A stretch of 6,594 nucleotides of DNA from a bacterium (GTDB taxonomy: Bacteria; Spirochaetota; Spirochaetia; JABEVK01), in contig JAJXWL010000113.1 of the NCBI GenBank assembly GCA_021781625.1, positions 1 to 6,594 of the forward strand, written 5' to 3'. A program made the translations under genes and the position numbers. A model generated the notes under the pieces. That model saw only the letters and a list, made by a program, of their open reading frames with translations. It was not told the DNA's origin and searched no databases. This document shows, in pieces, positions 1-6,042 of the stretch (positions within the stretch are counted from its first letter, which is position 1; each line of letters starts with the position of its first letter).

Positions 1-728
1 CGATCTCTGCTCGACCTTCCATTGGGAAAACGACTTTTGCTTTAAATCTTGCCTCCTATCAAGCCTTACATAAAAAAATCCCTGTTGGTTTTTTTACCTT
101 AGAAATGCCGGATTTAGATTTGATAGATCGTATTTTAGCGAGTGAAGCTCGTTTAGATTCCATGAAATTGAGAAATGGTTCTCTGAAAACTTCAGATTTT
201 TCGAGTTTGCACGATGTTTTGCCTTTGCTTTATGAAGCGAATTTATTCATTGACGATACGCCCAATATGAAGCTTTTAGATCTCCGTGCTCAAGCTCGAC
301 GAATGAAAAGTAAACATGATATTCAGATTTTATATGTGGATTACATTTCCTTAATTGGTCACGAGAATACGAATCTGCCCCGCCACGAACAAGTCGCCGA
401 CATCAGTCGTTCGTTAAAGGCCTTGGCGCGTGAACTTCAGATTCCCGTGGTAGCACTGTCTCAGTTAACTCGCGTCACGGAAGAAAGAACCCCAGGTTTG
501 GCTGATTTACGTGAGTCTGGCTCTTTAGAGCAAGACGCCGATGTGGTCTTGTTTCTCCATCGTCCTCGAAAAACTGATACTGATGTGTCCAACAAAGCTC
601 CTGGTTATGAAAATATCGAGACTCAACTCATCATTGGTAAACAGCGGAAAGGTTCTGTCGGCACGATAAGATTGTTGTTTATGCCTGCTTATACACGATT
701 TGAAAATTTTGATGGCGAACACTTCTAA
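1..728 (+). CDS. dnaB: Replicative DNA helicase DnaB, C-terminal ATPase domain (5' end cut by window)
   Basis: This is the hexameric 5'-3' helicase that unwinds DNA at the replication fork. The gene enters the window already open; reading from base 3 gives 241 residues to a TAA at 726-728, so the N-terminal primase-interacting domain and linker lie outside. The first visible residues are the Walker A motif (ARPSIGKT, bases 9-32), followed by FTLEM. Further on come the Walker B region (YVDYISLI, about 333-356), SRSLKALAREL, the glutamine-sensor motif VVALSQLTR, DLRESGSLEQDAD (504-542) and the arginine-finger region IIGKQRKGSVGT, all in the order expected for DnaB/RecA-fold helicases. The ATG at 105 is internal (M of FTLEM), not a start. 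Walker B reads DYISLI where DYLQLM/I is usual. A ComFB gene follows 31 nt downstream on the same strand. The family assignment is near certain. Confidence 0.96.
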   Translation, partial: ISARPSIGKTTFALNLASYQALHKKIPVGFFTLEMPDLDLIDRILASEARLDSMKLRNGSLKTSDFSSLHDVLPLLYEANLFIDDTPNMKLLDLRAQARRMKSKHDIQILYVDYISLIGHENTNLPRHEQVADISRSLKALARELQIPVVALSQLTRVTEERTPGLADLRESGSLEQDADVVLFLHRPRKTDTDVSNKAPGYENIETQLIIGKQRKGSVGTIRLLFMPAYTRFENFDGEHF

Positions 729-729
729 T
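700..729 (+). promoter_or_regulatory. Possible sigma-70 type promoter for the ComFB gene
   Basis: A -35-like TTGAAA (700-705) is separated by 18 nt from a -10-like TCTAAT (724-729). Each hexamer matches the consensus at five of six positions. The -10 overlaps the dnaB stop codon, so transcription would begin near 736, just before the G8 tract and Shine-Dalgarno sequence. Such matches occur by chance in AT-rich DNA, and comFB could instead be read through from dnaB. This is a weak prediction. Confidence 0.28.
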
Positions 730-744
730 TCACAGTATACTTTT

Positions 745-752
745 GGGGGGGG
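745..752 (+). repeat. G8 homopolymer tract in the comFB leader
   Basis: Eight consecutive G residues end in the Shine-Dalgarno sequence, giving G8 followed by AGG. The tract lies outside both coding regions, in the 31-nt dnaB-comFB gap. Such tracts are prone to slipped-strand length change. Because the tract lies upstream of the core GGAGG, a length change would alter the leader or promoter spacing and leave the Shine-Dalgarno-to-ATG distance unchanged. Confidence 0.85.
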
Positions 753-755
753 AGG
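751..755 (+). promoter_or_regulatory. Shine-Dalgarno site of the ComFB gene
   Basis: GGAGG lies 4 nt before the ATG at 760. It decides the start: the frame is open further upstream to a TTG at 700, but that codon overlaps dnaB, has no comparable ribosome site and would add residues that do not look like the family. Confidence 0.8.
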
Positions 756-759
756 TCGT

Positions 760-1071
760 ATGTCATTTCAACAAAAATACGATTTCAGCTTGTTGGTGAA
801 CGAGAGTGAGCGGCTGACGATTGACGAAGTCGAACGACAGCTGATTGCTCGACCCGAGGTTTGTCGTTGTCAGGAGTGCGTTCTAGATATGGTAACCATG
901 GCCTTGAATAAGGTAAGGCCGCTTTACCGAGTCACTTTGCTCGGAGCGATATATGCTCCAGCCGATTTACCCTCTGCAGAAGTTCAAGATTCAGTAGCTC
1001 AAGCGATACAAAAGGTGTGGGAAAATCCCAGTCATGCACGAAATGACGAAGTTAAAGAAACTGAGTTTTGA
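760..1071 (+). CDS. ComFB-domain protein (putative cyclic-dinucleotide receptor)
   Basis: This is a small soluble protein of 103 residues matching the late-competence ComFB family. The diagnostic block runs from residue 35 to about 57: a C-x-C-x-x-C cysteine cluster (C35, C37, C40), then VLDMVTMALNKVRPLYRV, matching the family pattern of D..ALALN.LPP.Y. The N-terminal part (VNESERLTIDEVERQL) is the usual helix preceding the cysteines. The C-terminus is acidic and probably disordered. ComFB was named from the Bacillus comF competence operon. Cyanobacterial members (e.g. CdgR) are reported to bind cyclic di-nucleotides, so a signalling role is plausible here, but nothing in this sequence proves ligand binding. 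Strong GGAGG site; TGA stop. It sits 31 nt behind dnaB, possibly with its own promoter, and converges with the CpXC gene with 3 nt between stops. The family is fairly sure, the function is not. Confidence 0.82.
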   Translation: MSFQQKYDFSLLVNESERLTIDEVERQLIARPEVCRCQECVLDMVTMALNKVRPLYRVTLLGAIYAPADLPSAEVQDSVAQAIQKVWENPSHARNDEVKETEF

Positions 1072-1084
1072 GACTTAGAGTTTC
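1057..1084. terminator. Possible weak bidirectional terminator hairpin at the convergent junction
   Basis: An imperfect inverted repeat spans both stop codons. GAAACT (1057-1062) pairs with AGTTTC (1079-1084), and inside it GAGT (1063-1066) pairs with ACTT (1073-1076, one G-U wobble on the plus strand), with a 2-nt bulge and a 6-nt loop. The plus strand reaches a T5 run at 1090-1094; the minus strand continues into TTTAAC. The stem is AT-rich and the U-tracts are poor or displaced, so termination strength is doubtful. It is the only hairpin I could find at a junction that needs a terminator in both directions. Confidence 0.25.
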
Positions 1085-1668
1085 CCAAGTTTTTGAACAC
1101 TGAGGTATGGGCCTTGAAGTATATCCGCCCATTCGGGTGGGGGATTGGTCAGCTGGGTACGAATTCGATCGTAGAAAGCGACGGGAACTGCAGTTACCCC
1201 CACTTCGTTTTCTTTAAGTCCTTCAATATAAAAGTGCAGTTTATCATCACGCTTTTCTTGATAGGTTAGAACTACACCCTCAGGCCACCCTTGTTTTTCT
1301 AAAAAACTAAATTTCAGAATTTCAAGCGGCCGATCATCTAAGTGGTCGCCTAGTATCCTGACCTTTTCTGCCATTTCTTTATACCCGAAAACCACCCGGT
1401 GCAAAGACTGGGAAAGCTCAAGAGAGCCCGCTAAATAATGGTCTCGCTCGGTTTCAGGATAGACTTCCCAACAATCATTACCATCGAAAAGTCGTACTCG
1501 TGGCTCGATTTTGATGGCCTTACCACAAGCAGGACAAGTGAAGGAAAGAAACTGACCCTCTAAAATTTTTTGACGATTGCTAGCTTGGGCAATATCCAGC
1601 TCATCCTCATAATGAATAGGGAATACTTCTTCGCACAGACAAGTAATTTCAGTTTTTACTTCACTCAT
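1075..1668 (-). CDS. CpXC-domain (zinc-ribbon-like) protein of unknown function
   Basis: The product has 197 residues and no signal peptide or membrane segment, so it is probably cytoplasmic. The N-terminal part carries two short cysteine pairs, C10-x-C12 and C45-P-A-C48, separated by a segment including LEGQFLSFTC. This spacing and the FTCPACG context match the CpXC domain, thought to bind a metal such as zinc. The remainder (about 85-197) is a mixed helix/strand region with a conserved-looking block VVFGYKEMAEKVRILGD followed by LDDRPLEILKFSFLEK. Start ATG at 1668 is supported by AGGAG (1676-1680), which overlaps the TAG stop of rseP, leaving a 10-nt gap; it is therefore the last gene of the rpsB-rseP cluster and probably co-translated. 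I recall similar proteins in treponemes. No enzymatic motif is visible, and the function cannot be assigned. Confidence 0.8.
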   Translation of the reverse strand: MSEVKTEITCLCEEVFPIHYEDELDIAQASNRQKILEGQFLSFTCPACGKAIKIEPRVRLFDGNDCWEVYPETERDHYLAGSLELSQSLHRVVFGYKEMAEKVRILGDHLDDRPLEILKFSFLEKQGWPEGVVLTYQEKRDDKLHFYIEGLKENEVGVTAVPVAFYDRIRTQLTNPPPEWADILQGPYLSVQKLGKL

Positions 1669-1678
1669 CAGGGAACTC

Positions 1679-3040
1679 CTATTTCGGTTGCATCAAAAAG
1701 ATAACATTATTGTAGGTGGTATAAATGATCAGGGCAAGAATGATAAACGAACCTAGTTGCTGAAAGCGAATTAAGGTCATGGGTTTTAAGGGCTTGCGAC
1801 GGAAAAGCTCAATCAATTCTAAGACAATATTGCCCCCATCTAAAGCCGGGAGCGGCAAGAGATTCATAAGAAATAGGGCTAAACTAATAAAAGCCAAAAA
1901 GTTGGCAACAGCACCGACCCCATCACCCCAGCCACTCATAAAGCTCTGAGAAGCCACATCGCCGACATAGTAAGCAATTAAGAGAGGTCCTGAAAGATTT
2001 TTAGCTGGGTCAACTTTTCCCGTGACCAGTTGGACGAGTCCATCCACCATTTGCATTAAAAACATTTGAGTTTGAGCAATTCCTTGAGCCAAAGCCGTGT
2101 TCCATGGCTGGGGCACTGCAGGATAATGAGGTAATTTGTACTCAATACCCAGATGAGGTTGATTATTCACAATGTCAGGAATGATCGTGGTATCAATCTT
2201 TTGCCCTTTTCGTTCTAACTCTAGGTTATAACTGGGAACACGGTCACTTAACAATGGGACAATCGCCCGAGTATTGGGGGTAGGGTGACCATTAAACGCT
2301 AATACGAGGTCTCCTGGTTCGACTCCTGCAATTTGCGCAGGGGAGTCTTTTTGAACAGAAGCAACAATGGGGTCAATCCAGGGATAAACTCCAACAAGGT
2401 AACTGTTCGAGGCCGAATTCCAACGAGGATCAACCGTCAAAGTTAAAAGTTTTCCCTCACGATTGACTTCGACCTGAAGAGGTTGTCCCTTGCTAGTTCC
2501 AATGAGATTTTGCAAATCACGAAAATTTTGAACGGATTGTCCATTGATGGCTGTGATGATATCTCCGGATTTCAGTCCAGCTTGATCTGCCGGAAAGGAC
2601 TGATGTTCATATTCTGATGCGAGAATGATCCGTGAAGACGGCGCATTTTGAGGAACTCCCGTCATGGCCAAAGCCGTTAAAACGATACTTGCCATCAAGA
2701 GGTTAAAAACTGGTCCTGCTATCGAAATGATAATCCTACGCCACGGAGGCGCCGCAAAAAAACTACCGGGTTCGGGTTGAGGCCGTGACTGAGGGTCTAA
2801 TAACGCTTGCTTGAGGAAGTTTTCCCCTTTCATTTTACAGTAACCGCCTAAAGGTAACCAACAAAGGCGATATTCTGTTTTGCCGGGTTTCCAGCGAAAG
2901 AAGGCCGGTCCCCAACCCACGGCAAAGGCTTCTACTTCCACACCAAGGGCTCTCGCCGCTAAAAAGTGGCCCAATTCATGGATTGTGACAACGATCCCTA
3001 AGCCGATAAGACCCAATAAAATAAAAAGAACGGTCTGCAC
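1679..3040 (-). CDS. rseP: Site-2 intramembrane zinc metalloprotease RseP
   Basis: This M50-family protease cleaves transmembrane segments of anti-sigma factors or remnant signal peptides inside the inner membrane. It has 453 residues, the normal size. The first membrane helix carries the zinc-binding HELGH (21-25, catalytic E22). It is followed by VGWGP (41-45), PLGGYCKMKGE (63-73) and the second helix with SIAGPVFNLLMA (106-117). Two tandem PDZ domains follow (about 138-205 and 218-285), with characteristic AGLKSGDIITAING and AGVEPGDLVLAFNG loops. The third zinc ligand is D401 in NLLPLPALDGG (393-403), and a last helix ends near 448. The start is a GTG at 3038-3040 sharing one G with the cdsA stop (TAGTG), preceded by GGGAG at 3047-3051, so translational coupling is likely. 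The target in this organism is unknown: no anti-sigma factor gene is in view, and bamA, the usual next gene in proteobacteria, is absent. Confidence 0.97.
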   Translation of the reverse strand: MQTVLFILLGLIGLGIVVTIHELGHFLAARALGVEVEAFAVGWGPAFFRWKPGKTEYRLCWLPLGGYCKMKGENFLKQALLDPQSRPQPEPGSFFAAPPWRRIIISIAGPVFNLLMASIVLTALAMTGVPQNAPSSRIILASEYEHQSFPADQAGLKSGDIITAINGQSVQNFRDLQNLIGTSKGQPLQVEVNREGKLLTLTVDPRWNSASNSYLVGVYPWIDPIVASVQKDSPAQIAGVEPGDLVLAFNGHPTPNTRAIVPLLSDRVPSYNLELERKGQKIDTTIIPDIVNNQPHLGIEYKLPHYPAVPQPWNTALAQGIAQTQMFLMQMVDGLVQLVTGKVDPAKNLSGPLLIAYYVGDVASQSFMSGWGDGVGAVANFLAFISLALFLMNLLPLPALDGGNIVLELIELFRRKPLKPMTLIRFQQLGSFIILALIIYTTYNNVIFLMQPK

Positions 3041-3891
3041 TACAATCTCCCGTGAATAAACATCAAAAAAATATAAAAAATGGGGGCCGAAAAAAGAAGA
3101 CTATCGATGGAATCCAGAATTCCCCCACGACCTGGAATTAAACTGCCAGAATCTTTTACGCCGGCACTGCGCTTGAGACAAGATTCGAACAAATCGCCCA
3201 AAATTGTTGTTAGGGCTAAGATTGCTGCCAAAAGAAGAACTGCAAAGATGTTGGTTCCTAACAAACCAGGCATGACAAAAAAGACGGTGAGAAGTACTAA
3301 AAACGTTCCCACAATTCCCCCAATAAAACCAATCACGCTTTTATTAGGACTAACGAGAAAAGGCTTGGGACTGGTTCGTCCAAATAAGGTTCCCCAAAGC
3401 CAGGCCATGGCATCATTTCCAAAGGTGGATAAAGCAAAGACAGCCATCAAAAGGGAAGCATGAGGAAAACCTAAAAGTAAAATGATAAAATACAAAAAGA
3501 AGCCAGGATAAATCATGGTCAATAAATTGCCGGCGACCTTTCCCAAAATAGGTTCAAAGCCTTCTTCTGTATTAACAAAAATTTGACGTAAAAAAACAAA
3601 CATAATGGCAATACCGGCGGCTGCCACGGTGTGAGCGGGGTGAATCCAACCCGAGATTTGTGCATAAGCTAACACAGGGAAAATTAAGCCAAACGCTACA
3701 GGTAAGTAGACATTGGTTTGCATATCTTTTGACCGTAAAAGGGCCGCCATTTCAAAGGCACCCCAAACGGATGCCATAAAGGACAAAAGAACCAAGGGAA
3801 GATGATGCCATACTCCCCAAAACATGATCAAAAGAAGAATGGGAAAAACTACAAAGAAGGTGATCAGTCGTTGAACTATTTTATTTTTCAC
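3040..3891 (-). CDS. cdsA: Phosphatidate cytidylyltransferase CdsA
   Basis: CdsA makes CDP-diacylglycerol from CTP and phosphatidic acid, the branch point of phospholipid synthesis, in the inner membrane. The 283-residue protein has about eight or nine hydrophobic segments (for example 8-26, 31-51, 123-141, 144-165, 187-208, 212-231, 264-279). Polar motifs lie between them: GND (158-160), the SPNKS loop (181-185) and the C-terminal signature from S237 to D263, which includes LKR, VKD (K246, D247) and PGRGGILDSID. The signature has R255 where histidine is usual and S261 where arginine is usual. The start is a GTG at 3889-3891, overlapping uppS by 11 nt. The frame stays open to 3999, but only this GTG has a strong site (GGAGG, 3897-3901) and gives the expected hydrophobic N-terminus. 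Its stop shares a base with the rseP start. Confidence 0.95.
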   Translation of the reverse strand: MKNKIVQRLITFFVVFPILLLIMFWGVWHHLPLVLLSFMASVWGAFEMAALLRSKDMQTNVYLPVAFGLIFPVLAYAQISGWIHPAHTVAAAGIAIMFVFLRQIFVNTEEGFEPILGKVAGNLLTMIYPGFFLYFIILLLGFPHASLLMAVFALSTFGNDAMAWLWGTLFGRTSPKPFLVSPNKSVIGFIGGIVGTFLVLLTVFFVMPGLLGTNIFAVLLLAAILALTTILGDLFESCLKRSAGVKDSGSLIPGRGGILDSIDSLLFSAPIFYIFLMFIHGRL

Positions 3892-4594
3892 GAACCCCTC
3901 CGAACTTCCGATGGCGGCCGCTGTAGGCGACGAAGGCTTGAAGAAGATCTTCGGTATCCCAATCCGGCCAAAGTTTGGGACTAAAATAATATTCTGCATA
4001 AATGCTTTGCCAAAGTAAAAAATTGCTTAAACGAATTTCTCCGGCAGTGCGAATGACTAAGTCTAAGGGGGGGAGTTGAGGCTGATCTAGGTATGAGCCT
4101 AAGACCTCTGCCGTAAGTTCGGGGGGGGTGGGTTGTGCCTGCCAGCGCTTAACGGCGCGAAGTATTTCATCTTGCCCCCCATAATTGATGGCAAGGTTGA
4201 CGGTTAACCCATCAAAACCAGCGGTATCGTCGCGGACTTGTTGGATATCGTCCTGCACATCCTGAGGAAGGCCTCCCAAATCCCCAGAGTGGACTACCCG
4301 AATGCGATTTTCTCGGTAGAAATCCCATTCTTTCAGAAGATGGCTTTTCAGAAGGAACATTAAAAAAGAAACTTCTTGCTCGGCACGTTTCCAATTTTCT
4401 GTGGAAAAGACATAGAGGGATAGGAATTTGGCACCTAAATCTGAGGCGGCTTTGGTGACACGTTTAGCAGCCTTGAGGCCCTCTTTGTGTCCCTCAGAAC
4501 GGGAAAGCCCGCGATTCTTGGCCCAACGGCCATTCCCGTCCATGATGATGCCAACATGGGCGGGAGCCAAAGCCGGATTCCAGGCGTCATCCAT
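3881..4594 (-). CDS. uppS: Undecaprenyl diphosphate synthase (cis-prenyltransferase) UppS
   Basis: UppS condenses isopentenyl diphosphate units onto farnesyl diphosphate to make C55 undecaprenyl diphosphate, the lipid carrier for peptidoglycan and other surface glycans. It has 237 residues, close to the usual 240-255. The catalytic aspartate is D19 in HVGIIMDGNGRWA. H36 lies in the GHKEG motif, followed by YVFSTENWKR (61-70), NLAINYGG (133-140), the diphosphate-binding RTAGEIRLSNF (182-192, R182 and R188) and YAEYYF with E201. The RTAGE form replaces the commoner RTGGE/RTSGE. The ATG at 4594 is preceded by GGAAG (4602-4606) and lies 2 nt after the frr stop; the 3' end overlaps cdsA by 11 nt. 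The coding strand contains a C8 and a C7 run encoding Thr-Pro-Pro and Leu-Pro-Pro. Codon use is otherwise like the neighbours. Confidence 0.97.
   Translation of the reverse strand: MDDAWNPALAPAHVGIIMDGNGRWAKNRGLSRSEGHKEGLKAAKRVTKAASDLGAKFLSLYVFSTENWKRAEQEVSFLMFLLKSHLLKEWDFYRENRIRVVHSGDLGGLPQDVQDDIQQVRDDTAGFDGLTVNLAINYGGQDEILRAVKRWQAQPTPPELTAEVLGSYLDQPQLPPLDLVIRTAGEIRLSNFLLWQSIYAEYYFSPKLWPDWDTEDLLQAFVAYSGRHRKFGGVREK
3897..3901 (-). promoter_or_regulatory. Shine-Dalgarno site of cdsA, inside the uppS 3' end
   Basis: GGAGG on the minus strand lies 5 nt before the GTG at 3891 and within the last codons of uppS. It is what selects this non-ATG start over the upstream in-frame codons that would place the cdsA N-terminus deep in uppS. 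Confidence 0.75.
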
Positions 4595-4596
4595 GA

Positions 4597-5151
4597 TTAA
4601 ACTTCCAGAATTTCCTTTTCCTTTTCAGCGGCAACTTTATCAATATCTTTGATGGCGGCATCTGTCAGCTTTTGAATCTCGTCTTGAGCTTTTTTGACTT
4701 GATCTTCCGTCATGCCGGAATCTTTTTGTTCACGCTTGAGCAGATCATTTGTATCCCGGCGAATATTACGAATTGAGACACGGAAATTTTCTGCCACAGC
4801 TTTTGCCTGTTTGACCAGTTCTTTACGGCGAGTTTCATTCAACGGCGGAATGTTTAAACGAATGACTTTGCCGTCGTTACTGGGAGTTAACGAAAGATCT
4901 GAGGCCAAAATGGCTTTTTCAATATCCCCAATAACGGTTTTATCCCAGGGTTGAATGACCACCAATCGTGCTTCGGGAACAGAAATGTTCGCGACTTGAC
5001 TTAGGGGTGTTTTTGACCCATAGGCTTCGACTTGAATGCGGTCAAACAAAGCCGGAGTCGCCCGGCCTGTTCGGATCGTGTTGAATTCATCCTGAAGACT
5101 TTTCACCGTCTTCTTCATTTTGGCTTCCACATCGGCTTTCGAATAGGCCAT
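4597..5151 (-). CDS. frr: Ribosome recycling factor
   Basis: RRF acts with EF-G to split the post-termination ribosome so that subunits can be reused. The protein has 184 residues, essentially the full family length of about 185. The visible family blocks are FNTIRTGRATPALFDRIQV near the N-terminus, QVANISVPEARLVVIQPWDK, the domain-II segment with RLNIPPLNETRRKEL, and VSIRNIRRD leading into the long charged C-terminal helix (KREQKDSGMTEDQVKKAQDE). The ATG at 5151 follows a strong AGGAGG (5156-5161). The gap to tsf is 32 nt, the longest inside this cluster, and the uppS start is 2 nt beyond the stop. pyrH, which usually separates tsf and frr in other phyla, is missing. Confidence 0.98.
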   Translation of the reverse strand: MAYSKADVEAKMKKTVKSLQDEFNTIRTGRATPALFDRIQVEAYGSKTPLSQVANISVPEARLVVIQPWDKTVIGDIEKAILASDLSLTPSNDGKVIRLNIPPLNETRRKELVKQAKAVAENFRVSIRNIRRDTNDLLKREQKDSGMTEDQVKKAQDEIQKLTDAAIKDIDKVAAEKEKEILEV

Positions 5152-5183
5152 GACTCCTCCTGCAAAGGGTACTTTTTAAACGT

Positions 5184-6032
5184 TTAGGCTTCTACACCAA
5201 TTTGACAATAAGCATAGTCGACCAGTTCCACTTTGGTTCCCAGCTCTTTACCGACCTTATCAGCCGCTTGAGCGACCGTCAACTTATCATCTTTCACAAA
5301 AGGTTGATCGACAAAACAAATCTGTTTCAGAAGCTTTTCAATCTTACCCTTCATAATATTCGCAGCGACATTTTCTGGTTTTCCCGTCAATTGGTCAGCA
5401 TCGCGAACGCGAAGAATTTCTTCTTGTTCTTTCAAGTAGCCGGCATCTACCTTGTCTCGGTTGAGGTAACCGGGGTTAAAGGCGGCGGCATGAAGCGCAA
5501 GATCAAACGCAAATTGTTGAATCTTGGGGTCTGAGACTTTTGCGGGATCCGCAACTTTAACTTTCACCAAGACGCCGATTCTTCCTTCGCCATGAATGTA
5601 ATCTTGAATAAACTCGCCGCTAGCGGCAGTTAACGATTTATAGGTCTTCAGGGAAAGGTTTTCTTTGGTCTTGATAGCCAGATCTTTGAGCTTGGTATCT
5701 TCGGTAGCAGAAGGTTCTTTTTGACTCTTCTGAACCATACCGTCCAGGATTTCTTGTCCTGTCGCGACAAAGTCATTGTTGCGAGCCACAAAGTCAGTCT
5801 CACAAGAAATTTCCAAGAGGCCGGCAAAAGCACCATTCACTTTTGTGAAGATACGACCTTCATTGGCCGTACGACCTGCTCGTTTGGCAACAGAGGCAAG
5901 TCCTTTTTCTTTGAGGAATTTTTCTGCAGCGGCGAAATCACCGCCAGCTTTTTCGAGGGCTTCTTTACAGTCGCCAAAACCAGCACCGGTTTGGTCTCGA
6001 AGTTTCTTAACATCTTGGGGACTAACAGCCAT
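5184..6032 (-). CDS. tsf: Translation elongation factor Ts
   Basis: EF-Ts is the nucleotide exchange factor that reloads EF-Tu with GTP. It is 282 residues long, a full-length two-subdomain form. The N-terminal UBA-like domain carries the first family signature (LRDQTGAGFGDCKEAL, 11-26). The core contains the second, EISCETDFVARN (74-85), including the TDFV motif whose residues insert near the EF-Tu magnesium site. The C-terminal half has YIHGEGRIGVLV, LALHAAAF and the block ICFVDQPFVKDD, which resembles spirochaete EF-Ts from memory. The ATG at 6032 is preceded by AAGGAG (6039-6044), which overlaps the TAA of rpsB, so the two are probably translationally coupled, 10 nt apart. The stop lies in a small perfect palindrome (5177-5186) of no obvious role. 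Confidence 0.98.
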   Translation of the reverse strand: MAVSPQDVKKLRDQTGAGFGDCKEALEKAGGDFAAAEKFLKEKGLASVAKRAGRTANEGRIFTKVNGAFAGLLEISCETDFVARNNDFVATGQEILDGMVQKSQKEPSATEDTKLKDLAIKTKENLSLKTYKSLTAASGEFIQDYIHGEGRIGVLVKVKVADPAKVSDPKIQQFAFDLALHAAAFNPGYLNRDKVDAGYLKEQEEILRVRDADQLTGKPENVAANIMKGKIEKLLKQICFVDQPFVKDDKLTVAQAADKVGKELGTKVELVDYAYCQIGVEA

Positions 6033-6042
6033 GGGGGTCTCC

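Noticed and set aside
700..759. Upstream TTG start extending the ComFB protein by 20 residues
   Set aside because: It overlaps dnaB, has no Shine-Dalgarno, and the added residues include a Gly run encoded by the G tract. The ATG at 760 has GGAGG 4 nt upstream.
1125..1140. GC-rich hairpin CCGCCC-ATTC-GGGTGG as a terminator for comFB
   Set aside because: It lies within the CpXC coding sequence (Pro-Pro-Pro-Glu-Trp), and no T run follows on either strand, so it lacks the intrinsic terminator form.
3892..3999. N-terminal extension of cdsA to 3999
   Set aside because: It would overlap uppS by more than 100 nt with non-family sequence. The GTG at 3891 has a strong GGAGG and the expected hydrophobic N-terminus.
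4067..4128. G7 (4067-4073) and G8 (4121-4128) tracts on the plus strand inside uppS
   Set aside because: They encode Leu-Pro-Pro and Thr-Pro-Pro in an otherwise intact essential gene. A frameshift here would kill UppS, so phase variation is unlikely; they follow from proline codons.
5177..5186. Perfect 10-bp palindrome TAAACGTTTA at the tsf stop codon
   Set aside because: It is too short and has no loop to form a terminator, and it sits mid-operon just before the frr ribosome site. No known operator fits, and chance is sufficient.
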